Positions 48,902 through 58,329 of a stretch of DNA of 64,000 nucleotides are shown here, piece by piece. The notes beneath the pieces are model-generated. The model worked only from the letters and a program-made list of their open reading frames with translations. It made no database searches and was not told where the DNA came from. The stretch comes from Methylibium rhizosphaerae (GTDB lineage Bacteria > Pseudomonadota > Gammaproteobacteria > Burkholderiales > Burkholderiaceae_C), in assembly GCF_006386545.1 (NCBI RefSeq), contig NZ_SWAR01000008.1, forward strand, positions 103,518 through 167,517, written 5' to 3'. How positions within the stretch are numbered: the stretch's first letter is position 1; every line of letters starts with the position of its first letter. A program made the translations under genes and the position numbers.

Positions 48902-50464
48902 ATGCCCCATCTGAAATCGATCTTCAACTGCTTTCGGGCCCAGGGGCATCGAGAACCCGACCCCACCACGGCCGCTTCGTCGCGTGCACGACAGCACGCG
49001 GGCGCCTCATTGCCGGCGTCCGAAACGCTGGTGCCGCGCCGCAATCCCGCGGAGGATGGTGAGGCGTTCAGAAGGCAGGCAGCCCTGCCGCCGCTTGCGG
49101 ACCCGGCCGCATCTTCGTCGGCGGCTGGCAGCATGCCGAGCCCGCCTGGCAGCCTTGCATCGACGGGGCGCGGGCCCACCGAGGGCGAAGCGCTGCGCCG
49201 CTGGTCCGCCGCCGGCTCATCGTTGACGCTGATGCGCGATCTGGACGCAGAAGTCCGCGGTAACGGCGGTGTCGACCTGTCCTTCAACTGGTACAGGGCG
49301 GAAGAGCTGCTGAGTGGCGAGCTCCATGGGCATTTGCTGGCCAGCGTGATGGCTGATGCGCGATCGCTGTCCATGCAGACGGGACTGGCGCCCGCTGATG
49401 CGGCTGAAGTGATGCGTCGCGCCGTTTGCGACGGGACGGTTGCCGCGGAAGATCCCATTCAGTTTCGCAACCTCCTCAAGTTCGCGCTCTACGGCGTGCG
49501 CGAGAAGCTGACGGCGGAGGCCGAACTCGGCGAGGTGATGCGCAGACATCCCGCGTTCCGTGACTTCCCGGTGCAGGAGGCGTGGCGCTTTTGCATGGAC
49601 CACGACCGTTGGCACGAGCCCGGCGGTGCCGATGGCCTGCGGTTCGACAACGAGGCGGGATACATGGGCGCGATGCTGCGCGGTCTGAAGCAGGTGCTCG
49701 AAGACGACCTCAATCACAAGGGTCGTGTGCCGACGGCAGCGGAATTCGAGGAACTGCACGACACGGCTGTCGCCGGGGTGTTCACGCGTCACTTTCCGCA
49801 GGGCTTGAAGGGGGATGGTCCCGTCACGGCAGCAGTGGTCGATGCGCTGACCGCCCCGCGCGCAAACTACCAGCAGGCGACGATCGAGGCCGAAGAGATC
49901 TTGCGTCGCAGGCTGCCCGATCAACTGAGCCACTTCGAGACGGGTTTTAGAGGCGTGCAAGGTGCCCACTATGAGTTGAAGCCGGGCTGGAACCTCAGCA
50001 AGGACGGCCTCGCCGAGCTCCAGCATGCCGAACGCAACTTCAAGGGCTGGGCGAGGATGTTGACCCCTGGGTCAGGTTACGCCCGGCTGGCATCCCAATG
50101 GGCTGAACAGAGCCCTCTGCAATGGGTCTGTGACTTCAAGACGTCCACAGAATGCAAGGCACTGGCCGACAAGGTGCTGCGCTCGCACGCGAAGGCCATG
50201 CGCGGCGAGAGATCGGACGATGGCAAGCTGCGCCGTATCGCCGAGACCTGTCGAACGCTGGAGCAGGCTCATTTCTTCAACGACGGAAACGCACGCACGG
50301 TCGGCTTCCTGCTGCTGAACAGGTTGCTGCTGGGTGCGGGCATGTCGCCGGCGCTGATGTCCAACCCCAACCAGTTCGACGGCTTCTCCGTCGGCGAACT
50401 GGTGCAGAGCATCAGGCAAGGGCAGGAGAAGTTCGCCCGGTACGCCGGGGCACTTCAGTCCTGA
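48902..50464 (+). CDS. Fic-domain protein, candidate type III secreted effector
   Basis: 520 residues. The C-terminal Fic core is HFFNDGNAR (residues 457-465), a variant of HxFx(D/E)GN(G/A)R, followed by TVGFLLLNRLLL. Fic enzymes usually transfer AMP or another phosphate-containing group to target proteins. Residues about 10-130 are rich in Ser, Ala, Pro and Arg with no predicted fold, as in type III signal regions. Upstream is an exact hrpII box. I chose ATG 48902 because it lies after that promoter; the frame is open further upstream inside the kinase gene. Base composition is less GC-rich than neighbours, suggesting transfer. No SD is visible. The central 150-430 region is not recognised. 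Confidence 0.7.
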   Translation: MPHLKSIFNCFRAQGHREPDPTTAASSRARQHAGASLPASETLVPRRNPAEDGEAFRRQAALPPLADPAASSSAAGSMPSPPGSLASTGRGPTEGEALRRWSAAGSSLTLMRDLDAEVRGNGGVDLSFNWYRAEELLSGELHGHLLASVMADARSLSMQTGLAPADAAEVMRRAVCDGTVAAEDPIQFRNLLKFALYGVREKLTAEAELGEVMRRHPAFRDFPVQEAWRFCMDHDRWHEPGGADGLRFDNEAGYMGAMLRGLKQVLEDDLNHKGRVPTAAEFEELHDTAVAGVFTRHFPQGLKGDGPVTAAVVDALTAPRANYQQATIEAEEILRRRLPDQLSHFETGFRGVQGAHYELKPGWNLSKDGLAELQHAERNFKGWARMLTPGSGYARLASQWAEQSPLQWVCDFKTSTECKALADKVLRSHAKAMRGERSDDGKLRRIAETCRTLEQAHFFNDGNARTVGFLLLNRLLLGAGMSPALMSNPNQFDGFSVGELVQSIRQGQEKFARYAGALQS

Positions 50465-50600
50465 CGGGCGCTGCCACACGCTGGATGCGCGGGTCGTCGC
50501 AGCCATCGATTCGCCATCGCACCGTCGGAGCTTCGTCACGCATCGCATCGAGCATTTCGGCAGACTGACGCGCTTTGCAACCCGGCAAGGATGCGCGTCC

Positions 50601-52373
50601 ATGCAAGTCAGAGGATTTCCCACCTTCGCGGTGCTGTCGTTGGCCCTCGTGCTGGTTGCCGGCTGTGGTGGCGGCGGCACCGAGAGTGCTGTGCCGGCCC
50701 CCGAGGTCCTGGAAGTACCTTCCAGTGAGAAGGCCTGCCGTTCCACGGCGAGCGACTATCCGTGGGGACGGGCCGACACGAGGACCTGGACGCTGCGCGG
50801 TTCGCCGGGCAAGACGTTCGAGGCGCGGCTCATCGTGGCCTTCGGTGACGACAGCCTGGGCGTGCCGCGTCAGGTCCTGTTCGAGATGGCCGACGGCTGC
50901 CGCCGGCAACTGGGCCTGTCGGAGCTTGCCGATGCGGATGCGAGCATGGTGAGCGAGGCGATCGCCGCGCATGAATCGACCGCCGACCCGGCCACCTACG
51001 AGGTGTACTTCGAGCCGGACGGCCCGACCCGGCAAGACCTCGACAACGGCACCCTCGTCCTTCATGCCACCCAGCATTTCGCCATCTGGCGCGGCGTGGA
51101 TTCCAACGGCCAGAGCAGCAAGCGCATTGCCGCCGAGCGTGGCGGCTGGGATGGCGTGCTCGAACAGGTGGGCATGCTGCTCGAGCGCCAGTGGCTGTGG
51201 AACCGGGACCTGCGCAAGGCGCCCATGCCCTATGCCGACGGCAGCAGCACAACACGCAGGAAGGTCAATGTCTATGTCTGCGGGACCGGGCTCGTGTTCC
51301 TGGAAGGCGGCGACCTCGAAGACTGCGGTGCCAGCGCGGCCGAGGCGATGTGGGTCGGCGGTTGGGCCATCCTCGACCCTTTCACGCTCATGCATGAGTT
51401 CGGGCACGTCCTGCAGTTCTACTCGGGCGGTTTCCGCGACAAGGAGGCCGCGGGTCCGATCTGGGAGACGGGCGCCGAGTGGAATGCCTTCACGTTCGTG
51501 CCGTCGGCGCTGTCGCTGCCCTATTACGCCGACAACCTCGAGAGCGGCCCGCTGTTTTCGCACAGCCGCTACGGTGCCTTTCCGTTCTTCCTGCATCTGC
51601 AGGAGAACGATGCGACGCGCGCGCTCGTGTGGCGGACCTGGCTGCAGAACAGGCGCACGGATGCCGGAGCCACGACGGAAGACTACGTGCAGGCGCTGGT
51701 ACGCCTGGGCCAGGAAGCCGGTGTCTATCCGAACGGCTACAAGTCCTTTGCCGACGACATGGGCTGGTATGGCGCCAGGCTGGCGGCCATGGACTTCGGT
51801 GCGCAGCGGGAGCTGACGAACGAGCTGGAATCCGCAGGCGGCACGGCGCAGCGTGTCGCGAAACGCTTCGTGCCGTTGACGGCTGCGGCCACGCAGGGCG
51901 TCTACGCCTCGCCGGCCGAACGTCCGCTGCTCGAGTACGGCACGCACCTGGTTCCGCTGACCGCGGCTCCCGGCAAGGTGACCGCACAGCTCACGGGTGC
52001 CACCGTGGCCAACGACGCCGCATGGCGCTTTGCGCTGGTGGCGGTTGCGTCGGACGGCAACGTTCGCTACAGCAGCCTTGCGAAGGTGGACGGGACCGGA
52101 ACCGCGGCCACGGCCCTCGAACATGTCGCAGGGGAGCGGCTGTACCTGGCGGTGACCGCGACCCCGTATGCCTACGAGACGCTGGGGTGGCAGGGCAGCG
52201 GGGCCACGCAAGGCACGCAGTTCCCGTACCGCGTGCGCTTCGCCAATGCCGTGCCGATGACCGGGGCCGCTTCCCTGTGCAACCCTGGGCTGGACGCCGG
52301 GGTGCAGGACTTCAACTACAACACCAACGGTCACAGCACCGAGGGCGTGAGCTGCAGGCAGGCCGCGCAGTAG
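50601..52373 (+). CDS. Lipoprotein with HExxH zinc-metalloprotease motif
   Basis: 590 residues. The signal ends in lipobox VAGC followed by a Gly run (GCGGGG), so it is a lipoprotein. Near residue 265 LMHEFGHVLQFYSGG holds HEFGH, and a downstream glutamate in WETGAEWNAF could be the third zinc ligand (gluzincin-like). The family is not recognised; residues about 400-560 look like beta-sandwich modules. Its composition is lower in GC than the core genes. It may be an envelope or surface peptidase, perhaps part of the same accessory segment as the Fic gene; there is no operon link. Confidence 0.7.
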   Translation: MQVRGFPTFAVLSLALVLVAGCGGGGTESAVPAPEVLEVPSSEKACRSTASDYPWGRADTRTWTLRGSPGKTFEARLIVAFGDDSLGVPRQVLFEMADGCRRQLGLSELADADASMVSEAIAAHESTADPATYEVYFEPDGPTRQDLDNGTLVLHATQHFAIWRGVDSNGQSSKRIAAERGGWDGVLEQVGMLLERQWLWNRDLRKAPMPYADGSSTTRRKVNVYVCGTGLVFLEGGDLEDCGASAAEAMWVGGWAILDPFTLMHEFGHVLQFYSGGFRDKEAAGPIWETGAEWNAFTFVPSALSLPYYADNLESGPLFSHSRYGAFPFFLHLQENDATRALVWRTWLQNRRTDAGATTEDYVQALVRLGQEAGVYPNGYKSFADDMGWYGARLAAMDFGAQRELTNELESAGGTAQRVAKRFVPLTAAATQGVYASPAERPLLEYGTHLVPLTAAPGKVTAQLTGATVANDAAWRFALVAVASDGNVRYSSLAKVDGTGTAATALEHVAGERLYLAVTATPYAYETLGWQGSGATQGTQFPYRVRFANAVPMTGAASLCNPGLDAGVQDFNYNTNGHSTEGVSCRQAAQ

Positions 52374-52406
52374 GCGGCTGCCCGGCAGCTCAGGGCTCGT
52401 CGCGGT

Positions 52407-53027
52407 TCAGAACCGCATGCCCACGCCCACGCCCGCCAGCCACGGGTCCACGCGGAACTCGCCGACCTTGTTGCCGAAGGACTTCACGTCGGTGCGGATC
52501 TGCACCTTCTTCACGTCCACGTTCAGGTAGACGCCCTTGCTGATCTCGTAGTCGGCACCCAGCTGCGCGGCCAGGCCGAAGCTGTTCTTCTCGATGCTGG
52601 GCTGCAGCAGCGCCTGCACCGCCGGGTTGAACTCCACGCTGGAGAAGCGGGTGTAGTTCACGCCGGCGCCCACATAGGGCTTGAAGGCGCCCAGCCGGGT
52701 GAAGTGGTACTGCAGCGTGAAGGTGGGCGGCAGGTGCTTGAGCGAGCCGATCTCGGTGCCGCCCGAGCGCAGCTTGTGCTTCTGCGGGTAGGTCAGCACG
52801 AGCTCGGCCGCGAATTCGGGCGTGAAGAAGTAGGAGACGTCGACCTCGGGAATGACCTTGTCGTTGATCGACAGGTCCAGGCCGGTGGAGTCCTTGTTGG
52901 CGCTGTCGAGGTGGACGGCGCGCAGGCGCACGAGCCAGGGGCCGTCCTGTGCCTGGGACGCGAGGGGCGATGCGGCGGCGGCCGCGACGGCCAGCGCGAG
53001 AAGGGTCTTGGATGTCTTGAGCGACAT
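52407..53027 (-). CDS. ompW: OmpW-family outer-membrane protein
   Basis: 206 residues with a signal peptide (cleavage after about SPLASQA), then eight-strand beta-barrel sequence ending in the aromatic-terminal VGVGMRF. LPPTFTLQYHF and FKPYVGAGVNYTRF are the OmpW signatures. OmpW forms a narrow hydrophobic channel and in enterobacteria is regulated by FNR with oxygen supply. Here too a plausible FNR-type box lies 80 bases upstream on the minus strand. It faces the HExxH lipoprotein gene convergently. Confidence 0.93.
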   Translation of the reverse strand: MSLKTSKTLLALAVAAAAASPLASQAQDGPWLVRLRAVHLDSANKDSTGLDLSINDKVIPEVDVSYFFTPEFAAELVLTYPQKHKLRSGGTEIGSLKHLPPTFTLQYHFTRLGAFKPYVGAGVNYTRFSSVEFNPAVQALLQPSIEKNSFGLAAQLGADYEISKGVYLNVDVKKVQIRTDVKSFGNKVGEFRVDPWLAGVGVGMRF

Positions 53028-53078
53028 GGTGTCTGCTTTCGTTGTTGAACAACCGTTGCGGGTAATCCCGCTGCAGAC

Positions 53079-53120
53079 ATTTCATCCGGCCCTGCCGCCG
53101 CGCATGTTGCGGCGCATCAA
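53079..53120 (-). promoter_or_regulatory. FNR-type box and -10 upstream of ompW
   Basis: On the minus strand TTGAT-GCGC-CGCAA (53120-53107), first half-site perfect, overlaps the stop codon of the hemerythrin gene. TGAAAT (53084-53079) is at the class II distance. Predicted start near 53072, 45 bases before ompW. Confidence 0.5.
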
Positions 53121-53692
53121 GGCTTGTTGCCGTGGCGCACGCCGCGTCGTTCGGCCATCTCGCGGCCCATCGCCGCCAGCGCTTGTGAAGGTTGCTGCCC
53201 GAGCAGGCGGTGCGCATGCGGGAATGCGACGCCGTCTTCGAGCGGTAGGTGGTTCGCATGCACGTCGACGAACCGCTGCGCCGCGTGCTCGAGCGCGGGC
53301 TGGAGCGCGGGCTGTGCCGGCGTGTTGCCGGCCTCCAGCGTCTTGAGCAGGGGCTCGAGTGCCACCCACGCCGAGCGGATGTGCACATGGTCGTCGAGCA
53401 TCTGCCGCGCAGCCGCCACGGCCGCCGGGTCGCCGCTGGCCAGCAGCACAGGGATCACGTGCCGCTCCTCGTCTTCATGATGGACCGGCGCGGCCAGCGT
53501 GAAGTAGCGCAGCACGTCGCGCGCGGCGTCGCGGGCCTGCGCATCGGCACCATGTGCGGCCGCATGCTGCACCAGCCGCTGCAGCAGCGCGAGCGAGCGG
53601 CGCACCCGGTCGTGGCAGGCGTCGAGCATGGCAAACGGCTCGTCGAAGGTGGCGGCGCGCTCCTGCTGGCCGGGCAACGAAATCTTGTGCAT
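53117..53692 (-). CDS. HHE-domain hemerythrin-like protein
   Basis: 191 residues. Candidate diiron ligands are H in LDACHDRVRRS, HHEDEERHVIP, LDDHVHIRSAW and VHANHLPLEDGVAFP, the usual HHE pattern. Relatives bind oxygen or help repair iron-sulfur and diiron centres after nitrosative damage. Start ATG 53692 was chosen over 53749 because a FNR-type box lies between them. It is divergent from the uspA-ccoI operon. Confidence 0.85.
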   Translation of the reverse strand: MHKISLPGQQERAATFDEPFAMLDACHDRVRRSLALLQRLVQHAAAHGADAQARDAARDVLRYFTLAAPVHHEDEERHVIPVLLASGDPAAVAAARQMLDDHVHIRSAWVALEPLLKTLEAGNTPAQPALQPALEHAAQRFVDVHANHLPLEDGVAFPHAHRLLGQQPSQALAAMGREMAERRGVRHGNKP

Positions 53693-53700
53693 GGGGACGG

Positions 53701-53743
53701 ATTGTCGCGACGCCGGTGCGGCCGGCCGGTTGACATCGCGCAA
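53701..53743 (-). promoter_or_regulatory. FNR-type box upstream of the HHE hemerythrin gene
   Basis: Minus-strand TTGCG-CGAT-GTCAA (53743-53730), second half-site perfect. GACAAT (53706-53701) is one base beyond the usual distance. The predicted start is within about three bases of the ATG at 53692. Confidence 0.45.
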
Positions 53744-53781
53744 GGCCATACCCGCGGCGCAGCCGGCCGGCCGCTGACTGC

Positions 53782-53823
53782 TTGATGCGCATCAAGCCGC
53801 AAGTGGGGCGGTGCAAGCAACAT
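53782..53823 (+). promoter_or_regulatory. Consensus FNR box and -10 for usp-ccoI
   Basis: TTGAT-GCGC-ATCAA (53782-53795) is a perfect FNR consensus. CAACAT (53818-53823) lies exactly 29.5 bases from its centre. Predicted start 53830, 28 bases before the Usp gene. Confidence 0.75.
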
Positions 53824-53857
53824 CCGCGCATCGCAACCAAGCAAGGCGGAGGTTCCC

Positions 53858-54280
53858 ATGAAAGTTCTGCTGGCCGTCGACGGCAGTGCCTATACCAAGC
53901 GCATGCTGGCCTACCTGGCCGCGCATGACGAGTTCCTGAGCGGCGACACGCAGTACGTCGTGGTGACCGCGGTGCCGCCGGTGCCGCCGCGCGCCGGCGC
54001 GTATTTCTCGAACGCCGAACTGCAGGACTACTACAAGGACGAAGCCGAGAAGGCGCTCGGCCCGGTGCGAAGCTTCATCGCGCAGCAGGGCTGGACGGCG
54101 GAGTTCGAGCACCTGGTCGGCCACGCGCCCGACCTGATCGCCGAGGCGGCCAACAGCCGCGGCTTCGACCTGGTGGCCATGGGCTCGCACGGCCATTCCG
54201 CACTGGGCGGGCTGGTGCTGGGCTCGGTGACGACCCGCGTGCTCGCGCAGTGCAGGACGCCGGTGCTGATCATCCGATAA
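53858..54280 (+). CDS. Universal stress protein with ATP-binding motif
   Basis: 140 residues beginning MKVLLAVDGSAYTKRML. Unlike the other two Usp proteins here it keeps the G-x2-G-x9-G-S motif (GSHGHSALGGLVLGSVT), so it probably binds ATP. It follows a consensus FNR promoter and precedes the copper ATPase gene by 12 bases, placing it in the cbb3 oxidase assembly operon. Confidence 0.92.
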   Translation: MKVLLAVDGSAYTKRMLAYLAAHDEFLSGDTQYVVVTAVPPVPPRAGAYFSNAELQDYYKDEAEKALGPVRSFIAQQGWTAEFEHLVGHAPDLIAEAANSRGFDLVAMGSHGHSALGGLVLGSVTTRVLAQCRTPVLIIR

Positions 54281-54292
54281 CGACCACCCTCG

Positions 54293-56599
54293 ATGTCCGA
54301 GCAGGAGGTCAGCAGCAGCGCGGCCTGGGACGACGCCGACGAGCAGGCACGCTTCACGCGCCAGGTCCTTGGCGCCGCCGGTGAGCCGCTGGCCGAGTCG
54401 GCGCTGTGCATCGAAGGCATGGACTGCGCCGCCTGCTCGCTCGACATCGAGCGCGCACTGCTGGCCCTGCCGGGTGTCGAGGCGGCGAACGTCAATGCGG
54501 TGACCGGTCGCGCGACCGTGCGCTGGGACCCGCAGCGCACCACCGCGTCGCGCATCGCGCAAGCCGTCGAGAACGCCGGCTACCGCGCCTTCCCCGCGCT
54601 GTCGATGCTGGCCGAAGCGGCGCGCGAGCGGCAGCGCCGGCAGATGCTGTGGCGCCTGTTCGTCGCCGGCTTCTGCATGATGCAGGTGATGATGTACGCC
54701 ACGCCGGCCTACGTGGCCGAGCCGGGCAGCATGGGGGCCGACATCGAGCGGCTGCTGCAGTGGGCGAGCTGGCTGCTGTCTGTGCCGGTGGTCATGTTCT
54801 CGGCCGGGCCTTTCTTCCGTGGTGCCTGGGCCGACCTGAAGCGCCGGCGCGTCGGCATGGACGTGCCGGTGGCCCTGGGCATCGCGGTCACCTTCGTGGC
54901 GAGCACCGCGGTCACCTTCGAGCCGGGCGGCATGTTCGGCGGCGAGGTGTACTTCGACTCGCTCACCATGTTCGTGTTCTTCCTGCTCGGCGGCCGCTAC
55001 CTCGAGATGCGCTCGCGCGATGCCACGGCCGCGGCGCTCGAAGGCCTGGTGAATGCGGTGCCAGAGACGGCCGAGCGCCTCTCGGACGAAGGCGGCAGCC
55101 AAGCGGTGCCGGTGCGGCGCCTGCGCGTGGGCGACCGCGTGCGCGTGCGGCCCGGCCAGGCCTTCCCGGCCGACGGGCGCCTGCTCGATGGCCAGGCGCA
55201 GGTGGACGAGGCGCTGCTCACCGGCGAGTCGAGGCCGGTGCTGCGCAGGGCCGGCGACGAGGTCGTCGCCGGCAGCTTCAACCTGTCGGCGCCGGTGGTC
55301 ATGCTGGTGCAGCGCACCGCACAGGACACCCGGCAGGCGCAGATCGTCTCGCTGATGCAGCGTGCCGCCACCGAGCGGCCCGAGGTCGCGCGACTGGCCG
55401 ATCGCATCGCCGGGCCGTTCCTGTGGGCCGTGCTGCTGGTGGCGGGGGTGTCGGCGCTGGCCTGGAGCTTCATCGAGCCGGGGCAGGCCGTCTGGGTGGC
55501 CGTCTCGGTGCTCATCGTGACCTGCCCGTGCGCGCTGTCGCTGGCCACGCCGGCCGCGCTGCTGGCTGCCGGCGGCGCCCTCGCGCGGCGCGGCGTGCTG
55601 GTGCGCCAGTTCTCGGCGCTGGAAAGCCTGGCCCGCGTCGAGCTGTTCGTGTTCGACAAGACCGGCACGCTCACCGAGGACCGGCTGGAGCTGGCCGGCG
55701 TCGAACGCCTGGGCGAGATGTCCGAGGCAGACCTGCTGCGCCATGCCGCCGCCCTCGCATCGGCCTCGCTGCACCCGGTGGCACGCGCGCTGGCCGCAGC
55801 CGCGCCGCCCGGCGGCGCCGCGGTGATGCAAGACGTCGAGGAACATGCCGGCCGCGGCCTGTGCGGCCTCGATGTGCAAGGCCGCACCTGGCGCCTGGGG
55901 GCGCCGGCCTTCGCCTGCCCCGGCACGCACCCGCCACCGGCGGAGCGCACCACGGCCTGGCTGTCGATGGACGGCCGGCCGATGGGCGTCTTCTGCCTCG
56001 ACGAAACGCTGCGGCCCGATGCACGCGGGGCGCTGGCGCAGCTGCAGGCCGAAGGCGTGCGCGTGGCGCTGCTGTCGGGCGACCAGCCCGCGGCCGCACG
56101 CCGCGTCGCGCAGGCGCTGGGCATTGCGGACGTGACAGGCGGCGCGACGCCGGAGGACAAGCTGGCCTTCGTACAGGCCGCGCAGGCCGAAGGCGTGGCT
56201 GTCGCCATGGTGGGCGACGGCGTCAACGATGGCCCGGTGGCCGCACGGGCCGACGTGTCCTTCGCCATCGGGCAGGGCGCGCCGCAGTTGTGCGCCCAGG
56301 CCGACTTCACCTCGCTCGGCGCCCATCTCGCCGATGTGGCCGCCGCCCGTCGCCTGGCGCGGCGCACCGTGTCGGTGGTGCGGCAGAACCTCGCCTGGGC
56401 CGCTGCCTACAACGCGGTGTGCGTGCCGCTGGCCATGCTGGGCTGGCTGCCGCCATGGGCCGCCGGGCTCGGCATGGCGGCGAGCTCGCTGCTGGTGGTG
56501 CTCAACGCCGGCAGGCTGCGCAGCGACACACGCCCGCTGCATGAGGCACGCCGCAGTGCATCGCGGGCGCGACCCGGGCTCGGCATGGGCATGCGCTGA
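54293..56599 (+). CDS. ccoI: Copper-exporting P1B ATPase for cbb3 oxidase assembly
   Basis: 768-residue inner-membrane pump. An N-terminal HMA domain has CIEGMDCAACS (CxxC), the membrane metal site is CPCALSLATPAA, and the catalytic site is FDKTGTLTED with GDGVNDGPV at the hinge. CcoI/FixI (CopA2-type) pumps supply copper for the CuB centre of cbb3 oxidase. It lies next to ccoS and ccoNOQP, which supports this over general copper detoxification. The hinge reads GDGVNDGPV rather than GDGINDAPA, a feature of FixI-type pumps. Confidence 0.92.
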   Translation: MSEQEVSSSAAWDDADEQARFTRQVLGAAGEPLAESALCIEGMDCAACSLDIERALLALPGVEAANVNAVTGRATVRWDPQRTTASRIAQAVENAGYRAFPALSMLAEAARERQRRQMLWRLFVAGFCMMQVMMYATPAYVAEPGSMGADIERLLQWASWLLSVPVVMFSAGPFFRGAWADLKRRRVGMDVPVALGIAVTFVASTAVTFEPGGMFGGEVYFDSLTMFVFFLLGGRYLEMRSRDATAAALEGLVNAVPETAERLSDEGGSQAVPVRRLRVGDRVRVRPGQAFPADGRLLDGQAQVDEALLTGESRPVLRRAGDEVVAGSFNLSAPVVMLVQRTAQDTRQAQIVSLMQRAATERPEVARLADRIAGPFLWAVLLVAGVSALAWSFIEPGQAVWVAVSVLIVTCPCALSLATPAALLAAGGALARRGVLVRQFSALESLARVELFVFDKTGTLTEDRLELAGVERLGEMSEADLLRHAAALASASLHPVARALAAAAPPGGAAVMQDVEEHAGRGLCGLDVQGRTWRLGAPAFACPGTHPPPAERTTAWLSMDGRPMGVFCLDETLRPDARGALAQLQAEGVRVALLSGDQPAAARRVAQALGIADVTGGATPEDKLAFVQAAQAEGVAVAMVGDGVNDGPVAARADVSFAIGQGAPQLCAQADFTSLGAHLADVAAARRLARRTVSVVRQNLAWAAAYNAVCVPLAMLGWLPPWAAGLGMAASSLLVVLNAGRLRSDTRPLHEARRSASRARPGLGMGMR

Positions 56600-56616
56600 G
56601 CGATCGAACACACACC

Positions 56617-56811
56617 ATGGACATCCTCTTCCTGCTCGTGCCGCTGTCCGCGCTGCTGGTGCTCGCCATCATCGGCGTGTTCGCCTGGGCGCTGCAGGGC
56701 GGGCAGTTCGACAACGTCGAACGCGAAGGCGCACGCATCCTCGAAGACGACGCGCCGAGCGAATCGCGCGAAGCCTCGCATTTGGTTGACAGCGATCAAG
56801 CCTCCTGCTGA
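56617..56811 (+). CDS. ccoS: Cbb3 oxidase maturation protein CcoS
   Basis: 64 residues with one TM helix (about 5-24) and the family motif [19 protein letters not shown]. CcoS is needed for heme and copper insertion in the catalytic subunit. It follows ccoI by 17 bases. Its 3' end contains the FNR-type box for ccoN. Confidence 0.93.
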   Translation: MDILFLLVPLSALLVLAIIGVFAWALQGGQFDNVEREGARILEDDAPSESREASHLVDSDQASC

Positions 56812-56827
56812 TGCCCGATCGAACAAT
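56786..56827 (+). promoter_or_regulatory. FNR/FixK-type promoter of ccoNOQP
   Basis: TTGAC-AGCG-ATCAA (56786-56799) inside the end of ccoS, with -10 AACAAT (56822-56827) exactly at the class II distance. Predicted start 56834, 28 bases before ccoN. Confidence 0.75.
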
Positions 56828-56861
56828 CCGTCCGTACCCACGACGGAGAAAGGGGCAAGCA

Positions 56862-58304
56862 ATGGCAGCCTCCAGCGACAGAACGATTGAAACCACCTAC
56901 GACGATTTCGCGGTGCGCGGGTTCGCGCTCGCCGCGGTGCTCTGGGGCATCGTCGGCATGGCCGTCGGCGTGTTCATCGCCGCACAGCTGGCATGGCCCG
57001 AGCTGGGCGCCGGCATTCCCTGGCTCAGCTACGGGCGCCTGCGCCCGCTGCACACCAACGCGGTGATCTTCGCGTTCGGCGGCTGCGCACTCTTCGCCAC
57101 CTCGTACCACGTGGTGCAGCGCACCTGCCAGGTCAAGCTGTTCGCGCCCTGGCTCGCCAACTTCACCTTCTGGGGCTGGCAGGCGGTCATCGTGCTGGCC
57201 GCGGTGACGCTGCCGCTGGGCATCACCAGCGGCAAGGAGTACGCCGAACTCGAATGGCCGATCGACATCCTCATCACGCTCGTGTGGGTGGCCTATGCGG
57301 TCGTGTTCTTCGGCACCGTCGGCATGCGCCGCGTGCGCCACATCTACGTGGCCAACTGGTTCTTCGGCGCCTTCATCCTCGCGGTGGCCCTGCTGCACCT
57401 GGTCAACAGCGCCGCCATGCCGGCCGGCCTGTGGAAGAGCTACTCGGCCTACGCCGGCGTGCAGGACGCGATGGTGCAGTGGTGGTACGGCCACAACGCG
57501 GTGGGCTTCTTCCTCACTGCGGGCTTCCTCGGGATGATGTACTACTACATCCCCAAGCAGGCCGAGCGCCCGGTGTACAGCTACCGCCTGTCCATCGTGC
57601 ACTTCTGGGCGCTGATCTTCACCTACATGTGGGCCGGCCCCCACCACCTGCACTACACCGCGCTGCCCGACTGGGCGCAGAGCGTGGGCATGCTGTTCTC
57701 GCTGGTGCTGCTCGCGCCGAGCTGGGGCGGCATGATCAACGGCGTGATGACGCTGTCGGGCGCCTGGCACAAGCTGCGCGACGACCCGATCCTGAAGTTC
57801 CTCATCGTGGCGCTGTCGTTCTACGGCATGTCCACCTTCGAGGGGCCGATGATGTCCATCAAGACGGTCAACGCGCTGTCGCACTACACCGACTGGACCG
57901 TGGGCCACGTGCACTCGGGCGCCCTGGGCTGGGTGGGGCTGGTGTCGATGGGCTCGCTGTACTACCTGATCCCGCGCATGTTCGGCCGCACCACGATGTA
58001 CAGCGTGCCGGCCATCAACGTGCACTTCTGGATCGCCACGCTGGGCATCGTGCTCTACATCGCCGCGATGTGGATCGCCGGCGTGATGCAGGGGCTGATG
58101 TGGCGCGCCCTCAATCCCGACGGCACGCTGGTCTACAGCTTCGTCGAGAGCGTGAAGGCGACCTATCCCTTTTACGTGATCCGCCTGGCGGGCGGCCTGC
58201 TCTACCTCGCCGGCATGTGCGTGATGGCCTGGAACGTGGTGATGACGGTGCGCAGCGGCCGGGTGGCCCCGGCGGCCATCCCGCGCCTGGCGGCGGCCGC
58301 CTGA
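56862..58304 (+). CDS. ccoN: Cytochrome cbb3 oxidase subunit I
   Basis: Catalytic heme-copper subunit of the high-affinity cbb3 oxidase, 480 residues with about 12 TM helices. Heme and CuB ligand regions are visible: [38 protein letters not shown] (paired histidines) and [17 protein letters not shown] 56862 fits the SD AAAGGGG and the promoter; the frame is open to an ATG at 56811. First gene of ccoNOQP. Confidence 0.96.
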   Translation: MAASSDRTIETTYDDFAVRGFALAAVLWGIVGMAVGVFIAAQLAWPELGAGIPWLSYGRLRPLHTNAVIFAFGGCALFATSYHVVQRTCQVKLFAPWLANFTFWGWQAVIVLAAVTLPLGITSGKEYAELEWPIDILITLVWVAYAVVFFGTVGMRRVRHIYVANWFFGAFILAVALLHLVNSAAMPAGLWKSYSAYAGVQDAMVQWWYGHNAVGFFLTAGFLGMMYYYIPKQAERPVYSYRLSIVHFWALIFTYMWAGPHHLHYTALPDWAQSVGMLFSLVLLAPSWGGMINGVMTLSGAWHKLRDDPILKFLIVALSFYGMSTFEGPMMSIKTVNALSHYTDWTVGHVHSGALGWVGLVSMGSLYYLIPRMFGRTTMYSVPAINVHFWIATLGIVLYIAAMWIAGVMQGLMWRALNPDGTLVYSFVESVKATYPFYVIRLAGGLLYLAGMCVMAWNVVMTVRSGRVAPAAIPRLAAAA

Positions 58305-58329
58305 AGTGGCCACAAGAAAGGAGCAACAC

